This document shows positions 1-5,632 of a stretch of DNA of 9,908 bases, piece by piece. Positions within the stretch are counted from its first letter, which is position 1. Each line of letters begins with the position of its first letter. Under the pieces are notes generated by a model. That model was not told the DNA's origin and searched no databases. It worked only from the letters and a program-made list of their open reading frames with translations. The position numbers and the translations under genes are program-made. Source of the stretch: Rhodospirillales bacterium (lineage in GTDB: Bacteria; Pseudomonadota; Alphaproteobacteria; Rhodospirillales; Casp-alpha2); contig JAJFIE010000086.1 in the NCBI GenBank assembly GCA_021775275.1, positions 1 through 9,908 of the forward strand, given 5' to 3'.

Positions 1-281
1 TGGCTGAGATAGATGCAGCCAGGTCCGGGCATTTTGGTGCCGAGAACGGTAGAGATAAAGCCGGCGCTCAGCATGCCGTGGGCGATACGCCCCTCGAATA
101 CGGTCTCAGCCGCAAACTCGTGGTTCAAATGGACAGGATTGTTATCTCCGGACATACCAGCGAACATCACGATATCGGTTTCCGTAATCGTTTTGGCATA
201 TATGCCGGACATTCCTTCTTCCAACTCTTCGAAATAATAGCCGTGAATGGATTCGAACGGGTCAGCCATAGCGTCCATCAT
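1..281 (-). CDS. MaoC-family (R)-specific enoyl-CoA hydratase-like protein, N-terminal part
   Basis: This gene is cut by the left edge; about 93 N-terminal residues are visible. The translation has the MaoC/PhaJ hot-dog-fold signature: FAGMSGDNNPVHLNHEFA at about residues 41-58, with the catalytic-type Asp46 and His51 (D-x-N-P-x-H), then the conserved GRIAHGMLSAGF segment at about 65-76. The family hydrates trans-2-enoyl-CoA to (R)-3-hydroxyacyl-CoA. PhaJ feeds polyhydroxyalkanoate synthesis, while other members act in beta-oxidation or on other CoA thioesters, so the substrate cannot be fixed here. Three in-frame ATGs lie close together at 281, 278 and 269. A GGAG sits 4 bases before the first and 7 bases before the second, so 278 is as likely as 281. 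The gene is separated by 130 bases from the amidase gene upstream on the same strand and probably has its own promoter. Family assignment is secure; the exact enzyme is not. Confidence 0.85.
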   Translation of the reverse strand, partial: MMDAMADPFESIHGYYFEELEEGMSGIYAKTITETDIVMFAGMSGDNNPVHLNHEFAAETVFEGRIAHGMLSAGFISTVLGTKMPGPGCIYLS

Positions 282-304
282 AAAACTCCAGTAACACTAA
301 AATG

Positions 305-328
305 TGCAGCGCAATAAAAATTGCTGCA
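305..328. repeat. Inverted repeat in the leader of the MaoC-like gene
   Basis: The arms TGCAGC (305-310) and GCTGCA (323-328) are perfect inverse complements. Inside them AAT (313-315) can pair with ATT (320-322) around an AAAA loop, leaving GC (311-312) as a bulge. It lies 24 bases before the first possible ATG of the minus-strand MaoC-like gene, so it is either an operator or a leader hairpin. There is no U-tract placed to make it a terminator. The pairing is seen directly; the role is a guess. Confidence 0.35.
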
Positions 329-371
329 ACGCATATAAGAGACTCTGCTTACATCTATAGCAAGTAAAGAT

Positions 372-391
372 CAATATGTGGTTAAATATTG
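372..391. repeat. Small AT-rich inverted repeat between amidase and MaoC-like gene
   Basis: CAATAT (372-377) and ATATTG (386-391) are perfect 6-bp arms around an 8-base spacer. On the minus strand the repeat lies just past the amidase stop and well upstream of the MaoC-like gene. It could be an operator for the latter or part of a weak transcription stop for the former. No clear -35/-10 pair could be assigned around it. In so AT-rich a stretch, chance is also a fair explanation. Confidence 0.2.
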
Positions 392-411
392 TGCGGCCGC
401 GAAGAACGATT

Positions 412-1845
412 CTAAGATCGTGAAGACGGCTCGCGCGGTACAGTAGCGACCATATGGAGCATCTGTTCCGCCTGCCAGGCGGCGGAGATCACCCGTGCTT
501 CACCGCCATGGGGTCCACAGAACTGCATACCCACAGGCAATCCGCTCTTTGTGACGCCCACCGGCAATGACAAGACCGGGCAGCCGGTGACCGATAATAC
601 ACAGGGCAGACGCAGCCATTCCATGTAGTTTTCAAAAGTCTCGCCGCCCAATTCCTGTGGGCAACGCCACGCGACGGGAAACGGCGGCATACAGGCTGTC
701 GGGGCCAGCAGCAGGTCATGGGTTTCATAGAATTTGGCCATGGTTTGGTACAGCGCACCGCGGTCCCGTTCTGCCTGTGCCAGTTGGCCGCCACTTTGCT
801 TCAGGCCCTTTTCGGTATTCCAGATTATGTCGGATTTCAGGAGATCACGATGGCTTTCCAGAAGCTCACCCATTCCGGCGGCGAAAGAGGCCGCCCGAAT
901 CACATGAAACGTCTCCATAGCGGTGGTGAAATCAGGAACCTCATCGGTTATTTCCCAACCTTCGGATGCCAGGATTTCGACGGCTTTCTCACAGATTTGG
1001 ACCACTTCGGGATCAACCGGCGTGATCCCCAGATCACGGCTGAACGCAGCCCGGCGGCGGCCTGAATCCGGCGCGGCGGCCATGCTGAACGGTTGATCAG
1101 GGGCCGGTTGTGCGAGCGGGTCCAGTGGATGCGCGCCAACCATGGCGTCCAGAAAAATGGCTGTATCGCGCACATTTCTGGCCATGGGGCCTTTCACCGC
1201 CATGGAATCGAACGGCATTGGGTTGGGGCCATTGGCGACCCGACCGGGGGAGGGACGCAATCCGACAATGCCACAGAAACTGGCCGGTGTGCGAAGCGAC
1301 CCACCATAATCGGAGCCGGTTGCAAGCCATACCTCACCCGCCGCGAGGGCTGCCGCTGCACCCCCGGATGAGCCGCCTGCCGACCGGTCCGTATCCCAGG
1401 GCGTGGTTGTTGAAGGAAAAACCTGATTGAAAGTATTGCCGCCTGCGCCGAATTCCGGCGTGTTGGATTTGCCGATGACGATAGCGCCGTTGGCCTCAAG
1501 CCGTTCGACGACAATGTCCGATCTCTCCGGTATATGATCTGCATAGATCGGCGAGCCATAGGTGGTGCGTACACCGGCGACGTCATTTAAATCCTTGACC
1601 GCAATGGGCAGTCCGGCAAGCCATGACGGATCATCTTTCCGGTAGTCATTCTGCGCGGTGCCCGCTTCAATTGCCCTGGCGGTGGCCATGGCGCGGTCAT
1701 GGCACAGCGTCGGCATGGCGTTGATCCGTCCGTCGATCTGTTCGATGCGGGCGTATGCCGCCTCGACGGCTTCGGTCGGTGAAACCTCGCCGGATTTCAG
1801 GTGGGCAATCATATGAGCGGCGCTGAGTTGGCAGAGATCAGTCAT
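412..1845 (-). CDS. Amidase-signature family hydrolase
   Basis: A complete 477-residue member of the amidase signature (AS) family, which hydrolyses carboxamides through a Ser-cisSer-Lys triad. All three residues are visible at the family spacing: Lys84 in IAVKDLNDVAG, cis-Ser159 in the GGSSGG motif (157-162), and nucleophile Ser183 in GSDYGGSLRTP (177-187). The 75- and 24-residue separations equal those of fatty acid amide hydrolase (K142/S217/S241). The N-terminus (LSAAHMIAHLKSGEVSPTEAVEAA) is the usual AS opening, which supports the ATG start. No signal peptide is seen, so it is probably cytoplasmic. GatA is an alternative within the superfamily, but no gatC or gatB is adjacent and the C-terminus looks like that of a stand-alone amidase, so the substrate is unknown. 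It starts 7 bases after the stop of the upstream gene with no clear Shine-Dalgarno sequence, suggesting translational coupling as the last gene of a three-gene unit. Confidence 0.9.
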   Translation of the reverse strand: MTDLCQLSAAHMIAHLKSGEVSPTEAVEAAYARIEQIDGRINAMPTLCHDRAMATARAIEAGTAQNDYRKDDPSWLAGLPIAVKDLNDVAGVRTTYGSPIYADHIPERSDIVVERLEANGAIVIGKSNTPEFGAGGNTFNQVFPSTTTPWDTDRSAGGSSGGAAAALAAGEVWLATGSDYGGSLRTPASFCGIVGLRPSPGRVANGPNPMPFDSMAVKGPMARNVRDTAIFLDAMVGAHPLDPLAQPAPDQPFSMAAAPDSGRRRAAFSRDLGITPVDPEVVQICEKAVEILASEGWEITDEVPDFTTAMETFHVIRAASFAAGMGELLESHRDLLKSDIIWNTEKGLKQSGGQLAQAERDRGALYQTMAKFYETHDLLLAPTACMPPFPVAWRCPQELGGETFENYMEWLRLPCVLSVTGCPVLSLPVGVTKSGLPVGMQFCGPHGGEARVISAAWQAEQMLHMVATVPREPSSRS

Positions 1846-1852
1846 GGATACA

Positions 1853-2317
1853 TCACACCGATCCGATCCTGCGGCGGCTTACAAGACGGGGTTGGCTCCG
1901 CATGGACTGACGCCGGGATTGCGGCGGCGGGTTTTCATCCTCAGCGGCAATGCTGTTCAGATCGATGCAGTCTTCATCGTGGCGGGGAAGTGCTGTCGGG
2001 CTGATCTCGGCCATGGAAAGGAAGTCCCGGGCCTCGAACAGGTTGGAGCGGTCCGGCGCACTTTCCCGTCGCCGGTAAATGGAGCTGAGTGTGCGTTCGA
2101 TCATCGGGTGACGGTGGGGCGAGCGGCGACCGCAGAGCAAATGGGCGCGGGATATACTTTTCAGGGCGCTGTCAGCGCTGTTGCCATCATCTCGCGAATC
2201 CATCCAGCGCAGATAGGCGGCGATGGTCCATGGATGCGCGGGCATGGGTTTGAGGTGGCGTTTCTGGCACCAGTGGACGAAGTCGTTCCAGATTTTGTCG
2301 TTTGGTTGGCGTGCCAT
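1853..2317 (-). CDS. Small protein resembling only the N-terminal core-binding domain of a tyrosine recombinase
   Basis: This 154-residue protein resembles the SAM-like, DNA-gripping N-terminal domain of phage/XerC-type integrases over about residues 8-100. The features are W10, F13, W16-C17, then P26-H28-P29 followed by TIAAYLRWM, an ALKSISRAHL helix, and a final helix near ERTLSSIYRR. The catalytic domain with its R..H-x-R..H..Y residues is absent: after about residue 105 the chain becomes acidic and then Pro/Arg-rich (PPPQSRRQSMRS onward) and stops. No catalytic-domain remnant is seen in any frame nearby. It is therefore either a stand-alone DNA-binding protein or a truncated recombinase relic. 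It begins 17 bases after the 128-residue gene upstream, with only a weak TGGA-type ribosome site, and ends 7 bases before the amidase start. This tight packing favours a real, translated gene over debris. The fold resemblance is judged by eye. Confidence 0.65.
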   Translation of the reverse strand: MARQPNDKIWNDFVHWCQKRHLKPMPAHPWTIAAYLRWMDSRDDGNSADSALKSISRAHLLCGRRSPHRHPMIERTLSSIYRRRESAPDRSNLFEARDFLSMAEISPTALPRHDEDCIDLNSIAAEDENPPPQSRRQSMRSQPRLVSRRRIGSV

Positions 2318-2334
2318 GAGTTATCCAGGGAAAG

Positions 2335-2721
2335 TTAGATCGCTCCGCCAGTGGAAACGAAGGATGCCAGCATGCCGTTCAGTTCCCGGTGACGGTTGCG
2401 CCACATGGCCAGATCTTCTTCATCGGCATCCGGATCGTCTTCGTCGATCATGGTCTGATTCATTTCGACCTGACCAGCGACCACGTCGATGACTTCGCGC
2501 AGGTGTTCTTCGGAAATGGCGTTGATGGTAACTTTGCCGTCGAACAACAGATCGGCGCGCTCCATGGGACCGAGGGCTTCAGATTTATCTTCCAGCTGTT
2601 TCCATTGGTCGCGCCATTCAATGAACACGGAATCATCCGCAGGGGCGGCGCCCTTCAGGTCCTCGTCAATGCGACCCATGATGGCCATGAATTCGTAGAC
2701 GGAAAATTGTAGTTTCGACAT
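2335..2721 (-). CDS. Conserved-looking acidic protein of unknown function, 128 residues
   Basis: I do not recognise this family. The open frame could begin at 2760, but the ATG at 2721 has a good AGGAG six bases upstream and opens a sensible protein (MSKLQFSVYEFMAIMG), so I place the start there. The protein is strongly acidic and mostly helical in appearance. It has no signal peptide, membrane segment or cysteine. One stretch (about residues 92-102) is very rich in Asp and Glu (DEDDPDADEED). It ends with a short Gly/Ile tail. It is the first gene of a probable unit with the recombinase-domain protein (17 bases downstream) and the amidase. Its own promoter should lie in the gap at 2722-2835, below the tRNA-Leu gene; I see no convincing sigma-70 site there, and read-through from the tRNA promoter is possible. 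Clean coding structure and ribosome site make the gene convincing; function is unknown. Confidence 0.75.
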   Translation of the reverse strand: MSKLQFSVYEFMAIMGRIDEDLKGAAPADDSVFIEWRDQWKQLEDKSEALGPMERADLLFDGKVTINAISEEHLREVIDVVAGQVEMNQTMIDEDDPDADEEDLAMWRNRHRELNGMLASFVSTGGAI

Positions 2722-2835
2722 ACTTATCTCCTGCGCCGGAAAGCGCCAATTCGGGAACATATCAGAATCCTGATGCGGAACCTAGACGAAGCAAGCTGGA
2801 ACGGCAATTCCTGATCATGTGGGTCGGGAAGGTGG

Positions 2836-2922
2836 TGGTGCCCCCGGGGAGAATCGAACTCCCACTCCCTTGCGAGAACGGGATTTTGAATCCCGCGCGT
2901 CTACCAGTTCCGCCACAGGGGC
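2836..2922 (-). tRNA. tRNA-Leu (anticodon CAA)
   Basis: The minus strand folds as an 87-base class II tRNA with an encoded CCA end. The acceptor strands GCCCCTG and CGGGGGC pair fully with one G-U. The anticodon stem CGGGA/TCCCG encloses the loop TTCAAAA, giving anticodon CAA, which reads the leucine codon UUG. A long variable arm (TCTC-GCAA-GGGA) is typical of leucine tRNAs. The T arm is GGGAG-TTCGATT-CTCCC, and the D arm contains CTGGTAGA. The discriminator base is A, as expected for Leu. It stands alone, with no neighbouring tRNA, and no second copy of its 3' end that would suggest an integrated element was noticed in the window. Confidence 0.97.
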
Positions 2923-2941
2923 CCCATAATCCACAGGCGGC

Positions 2942-2969
2942 ATCTTACCCATGCGCAGGTTCGGGTCAA
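2942..2969 (-). promoter_or_regulatory. Sigma-70-type promoter of tRNA-Leu
   Basis: Read on the minus strand, TTGACC (2969-2964) matches the -35 consensus at five of six bases. It is followed after 16 bases by TAAGAT (2947-2942), a four-of-six -10. Transcription would start near 2935, about a dozen bases before the mature tRNA 5' end. The bases just after the -10 are G+C rich (GCCGCC), the kind of discriminator associated with stringent control of stable-RNA promoters. The site is seen directly; stringent regulation is inferred. Confidence 0.65.
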
Positions 2970-3061
2970 TCATTGTTGTTGGCGCAGTTGTCGGCATTGT
3001 ATGGGCGTCGTGCTGCTGCTAAACGGGTGGCGACATTGCGACTTTATGGAGCACTTACCGC

Positions 3062-3643
3062 GTGATCAGGCGGCTATACGATTGGACCATGGAACTTTCC
3101 GGGCATCCGCGCGCCAAATGGGCGTTGGGCGGGGTATCGTTTATTGAAAGCTCGGTGTTTCCAATTCCGCCGGATATTCTGCTGATTCCCATGGTGCTGG
3201 CGGATCGGCAACGCGCCTGGGCATTGGCCATGATCTGCACCGTGACGTCCGTACTGGGTGGCCTGCTGGGCTACGCCATCGGCTATTATCTGTTCGATCA
3301 GGTTGGCCAACCCCTGCTGGAGTTTTACGGATACACAGCAAAATTTGCCGTTTTCCAGTCGACCTACAACCAATGGGGCGCATGGGCCGTGTTCATTGCG
3401 GGCGTCACGCCATTTCCTTACAAGGTCATCACTATCCTGAGCGGAGTCACCGCACTGGACCCGGTAACATTTATCATCGCATCCATTCTGGCGCGGGGCC
3501 TGCGGTTTTTTGTGGAAGCCGGATTGTTGTGGTATTTTGGCGAGCCCATTCGTGCATTTATCGAGCAACGGCTGCAATTATTGACCGTGGTTTTTTGTGT
3601 TTTGCTGGTCGGCGGGTTTGTTGCGGTGCGGTTTTTCCTCTAA
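3062..3643 (+). CDS. YqaA/DedA-type (VTT domain) inner-membrane protein
   Basis: This 193-residue polytopic membrane protein belongs to the YqaA branch of the SNARE-associated/VTT (DedA-like) superfamily. It has the characteristic FIESSVFPIPPD (27-38), a Gly-rich re-entrant-type segment GGLLGYAIGYYLF, the GVTPFPYKVITILSG block in the middle, a conserved Arg in the SILARGLRFFVEAG region, and a hydrophobic C-terminal helix. Related DedA proteins are implicated in lipid carrier or phospholipid flipping and in membrane homeostasis; the role of this branch is not established. Start: GTG at 3062, with GGAG ten bases upstream. The resulting MIRRLYDW opening suits the family, whereas the later ATG at 3089 would shorten it. 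It is the first gene of a plus-strand set with dsbB, 60 bases downstream, and is divergent from tRNA-Leu. No strong plus-strand promoter was recognised at 2970-3061. Confidence 0.9.
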   Translation: MIRRLYDWTMELSGHPRAKWALGGVSFIESSVFPIPPDILLIPMVLADRQRAWALAMICTVTSVLGGLLGYAIGYYLFDQVGQPLLEFYGYTAKFAVFQSTYNQWGAWAVFIAGVTPFPYKVITILSGVTALDPVTFIIASILARGLRFFVEAGLLWYFGEPIRAFIEQRLQLLTVVFCVLLVGGFVAVRFFL

Positions 3644-3703
3644 AAAATCTATGCGCCATAATTAAAAAAACATCATGGAAACTTCAGGGATCACAACGAT
3701 CAT

Positions 3704-4225
3704 ATGAGCAACTTCCTCTTCCATACAGATGGCCGACCCGACTGGGCGCGGTTGACGCCCTTTGGCGTCGCCTTCGCCTGTGTTGGTGCGCTGACAACAG
3801 CCTATACGGCGCAATACGGCTTTGGGCTGGAGCCCTGTATTCTGTGTTTGTATCAGCGTATTCCCTATGCCGTGGCCGGGGTATTGGCGCTGGCGGCCAT
3901 CCTGATGCCGCGCGGACCCGGGCGTCAGGCTTTGCTGTTAATCTGTGTGCCGGTGTTTCTGATCGGCGCGGGTATTGCTTTCTATCATACAGGCGTTGAG
4001 CAACACTGGTGGGCCTCGGCGGCAGGATGTGGCGGCTCGCTGGCGACCTTCTCTTCGGCGGATGATCTGCAAGCCAGCCTTCTGGCGCCACCTGTGAAGG
4101 CCTGCGATGAAGTGGACTGGACCCTGTTCGGCCTGTCCATGACAGTCTACAATACCACCTTGTTTCTGATCCTTGCCGTGGCCACGGCTTACGGTATCAA
4201 GCGCATGCGACCAAAAGGTCATTGA
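3704..4225 (+). CDS. dsbB: Disulfide bond formation protein DsbB
   Basis: DsbB is the inner-membrane enzyme that reoxidises a DsbA-type periplasmic thiol oxidase and passes the electrons to ubiquinone. The 173-residue protein has four predicted membrane helices at about 20-38, 50-68, 75-93 and 147-165. The first redox pair is Cys45-x-x-Cys48 in EPCILCLYQRIPY, and the second periplasmic pair is Cys109 (GCGGS) and Cys134 (KACDEVDW), so both are intact. The invariant-type Arg after the CxxC motif (Arg52 in QRIPY) is present. The ribosome site is poor, with AGGGA about 13 bases from the ATG. Its stop codon touches the coq7 start directly (TGAATG). No dsbA is present in the window. The link to quinone production through the next gene is suggestive. 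Confidence 0.93.
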   Translation: MSNFLFHTDGRPDWARLTPFGVAFACVGALTTAYTAQYGFGLEPCILCLYQRIPYAVAGVLALAAILMPRGPGRQALLLICVPVFLIGAGIAFYHTGVEQHWWASAAGCGGSLATFSSADDLQASLLAPPVKACDEVDWTLFGLSMTVYNTTLFLILAVATAYGIKRMRPKGH

Positions 4226-4789
4226 ATGACGTCAACGCCCAGAAAAACAATGGAAGACGGCATGCCGGGTGATCCAAACCGTGAGCAGGCCATTGAACGC
4301 ATGATCCGCGTTGATCATGCCGGGGAATACGGGGCAGTAAGAATCTACGAGGGGCAACTGGCGGTGCTGGGAAAATCCGCCAAAGCGCCGGTTATCGAGC
4401 ACATGGTGCAGCAGGAACGCGAACATCTGGGCACATTTGATAAATTAGTTGCAGACTACAGGGTGCGTCCGACGGCCATGCTGCCTATATGGCATGTAGC
4501 GGGTTTTGCGCTGGGCGCCGGAACGGCGTTGTTAGGCGAGCGGGCCGCCATGGCCTGCACGGTGGCGGTTGAAGAGGTCATCGACGAGCATTATGCCGGG
4601 CAGGTCGCCAAACTGGGCGACGAAGACGGCGATTTACGTCATACGTTTGAGAAGTTCCGCCTCGAAGAGGTGGAGCACCGCGATACGGGACTCGAACACG
4701 GGGCCGAAAAAGCGCCGGGGTACGAAGCTCTGACGGGGCTGGTAAAAGCCGGGTCCCGTTTTGCCATCTGGCTGTCAGAGCGCGTCTGA
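4226..4789 (+). CDS. coq7: Demethoxyubiquinone hydroxylase, COQ7 type
   Basis: This is the diiron monooxygenase that performs the last ring hydroxylation of ubiquinone synthesis (demethoxyubiquinol to demethylubiquinol), acting at the inner membrane surface. The 187-residue sequence shows all six iron ligands: Glu34 in RVDHAGEYGAV, Glu64-x-x-His67 in QEREHL, Glu116 in CTVAVEEVIDEHY, and Glu148-x-x-His151 in EEVEHRDTGLEH. The first three spacings equal those of human COQ7 (E60, E90, E142). Hydrophobic stretches near 86-110 fit interfacial membrane attachment. The start at 4226 directly follows the dsbB stop and has AAGG seven bases upstream. ATGs at 4250 and 4262 are in-frame alternatives, since the first dozen residues are not conserved-looking. 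Many alphaproteobacteria use Coq7 where enterobacteria use UbiF, so this also hints at the taxon. Confidence 0.95.
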   Translation: MTSTPRKTMEDGMPGDPNREQAIERMIRVDHAGEYGAVRIYEGQLAVLGKSAKAPVIEHMVQQEREHLGTFDKLVADYRVRPTAMLPIWHVAGFALGAGTALLGERAAMACTVAVEEVIDEHYAGQVAKLGDEDGDLRHTFEKFRLEEVEHRDTGLEHGAEKAPGYEALTGLVKAGSRFAIWLSERV

Positions 4790-4815
4790 TCGCATAAATT
4801 TTAAGAGGAGGTTCA

Positions 4816-5199
4816 ATGTTTACGGTCCATAATCCATCATCCATCGCCGCCCCGGCATCAGCCTATGCGCAAGGGTTGTGCGTCGAAGGCGCGACCCGAT
4901 GGCTGACCATTTCGGGCCAGGTCGGGGCGTTGCCGGATGGCAGTCTTGCGGGCAACAGCAGAGGGCAGATGCAGACCTGTTGGGATCGTATTTTCGCCAT
5001 TCTCGACGATGCCGGCATGACCAGGAAAAATCTGGTCAAGATCACAGTGTTTCTGACCCGAGCGGAAGATGTCGGTCTCTACCGCAAAATCCGTGACGAG
5101 AATCTGGATGGGCACCTGGCGGCATCAACATTGTTGATCATTTCAGGCTTGGCGGACCCGGACTGGCTCGTCGAGATCGAAGCCGTCGCGGCGGCATAA
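4816..5199 (+). CDS. RidA/YjgF/UK114-family protein lacking the usual catalytic arginine
   Basis: The 127-residue protein has the RidA fold pattern: a start near HNPSSIAAPASAYAQG, a LTISGQVGALPDG strand region (30-42), the helix with a QMQTCWDRIFAILDDAGMT stretch, LVKITVFLTRAEDVGLYRKI (73-92), and the closing LVEIEAVAA. RidA itself deaminates reactive enamine/imine intermediates released by PLP enzymes, using an Arg in a P-A-R-(S/T) motif before the last strands. Here the matching stretch reads LAASTLLI (101-108), with no Arg, as in some Rid4-Rid7-type paralogues. Deaminase activity should therefore not be assumed. It follows coq7 by 26 bases and has the strongest ribosome site in the window (AGGAGG, 4 bases before ATG), so it is probably well translated as the last gene of the set. 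Family certain; function open. Confidence 0.88.
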   Translation: MFTVHNPSSIAAPASAYAQGLCVEGATRWLTISGQVGALPDGSLAGNSRGQMQTCWDRIFAILDDAGMTRKNLVKITVFLTRAEDVGLYRKIRDENLDGHLAASTLLIISGLADPDWLVEIEAVAAA

Positions 5200-5293
5200 A
5201 GTTCTCACCACAGTTATGCGCGTCTTCAGGATGGGCCTTGGGGAGAAAGTCACATGGTACAGGCTTCCCGGGCCGTTAAACGCACGCCAGATC

Positions 5294-5560
5294 TCATTTA
5301 TACCGTAGCTTGAAGATCAGGATGGTCCCTGCCAGAACGAGGGTAGCGCCATTGGCCGCGATCAGCGGCAGGTCTGTCGTCAATATGCCGTATGACAACC
5401 ACAGAGTGATGCCTGCGCAGAAGGACAGGAAGGTCAGAAGCGAAATATCCGTTGTTGAGTGGGAGCGCCAAACCTTGATCACCTGAGGCAGAAAGGCGAG
5501 CGTGGTCAATAGGGCCGCCCCGAATCCCAAAAGCGTCACACCGTCCACATCATATGTCAT
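5294..5560 (-). CDS. SemiSWEET-type sugar transporter half-unit (PQ-loop, MtN3 family)
   Basis: This is an 88-residue, three-helix membrane protein: helices at about 8-30, 41-60 and 66-84. It carries the PQ motif in the first helix (FLPQVIKVW, Pro25-Gln26). Trp54 and Asn70 are six residues offset from Trp48 and Asn64 of the Leptospira SemiSWEET binding pocket, so the substrate-contact residues appear intact. SemiSWEETs work as homodimers and let sugars move down their gradient. The substrate here is unknown, and other PQ-loop proteins are an alternative. GAGG lies five bases before the ATG. It lies 72 bases below the histidine kinase on the same strand, and that gap contains an AT-rich stretch (AATAATATATT) that might hold its own promoter. 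Its 3' end faces the RidA-like gene. Confidence 0.88.
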   Translation of the reverse strand: MTYDVDGVTLLGFGAALLTTLAFLPQVIKVWRSHSTTDISLLTFLSFCAGITLWLSYGILTTDLPLIAANGATLVLAGTILIFKLRYK

Positions 5561-5632
5561 CGCTGCCTCATCATCGAAGTTTCCAATATATTATTTTGCG
5601 ATTTTTCCGAGATACCTTTCAAGCCTTCGGCG

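Noticed and set aside
1844..2338. A 164-codon plus-strand open frame opposite the recombinase-domain gene
   Set aside because: The minus-strand frame has recognisable domain residues and operon spacing; the plus frame has no family resemblance.
2722..2760. Longer start (ATG at 2760) for the 128-residue acidic protein
   Set aside because: The ATG at 2721 has a well-spaced AGGAG, and that ribosome site would lie inside the coding region of the longer version.
2836..2860. tRNA-Leu 3' end as an integration site (attL/attR) linked to the recombinase-like gene
   Set aside because: I saw no second copy of the tRNA 3' end in the window, and the nearby recombinase-like protein lacks a catalytic domain. 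No element can be bounded here.
2815..3065. Open frames on both strands across the tRNA-Leu gene (for example one reading PVAELVDARDSKSRSRK)
   Set aside because: These are well-known false translations of tRNA-Leu sequence; the RNA folds as a complete tRNA and explains the region.
5233..5275. Possible bidirectional terminator between the convergent RidA-like and SemiSWEET genes (GGCC/GGGA pairing with TCCC/GGCC)
   Set aside because: The stem is broken by unequal internal loops, the loop is over 20 bases and there is no T-tract on either side. Transcription presumably ends in this 94-base gap, but I cannot point to the site.
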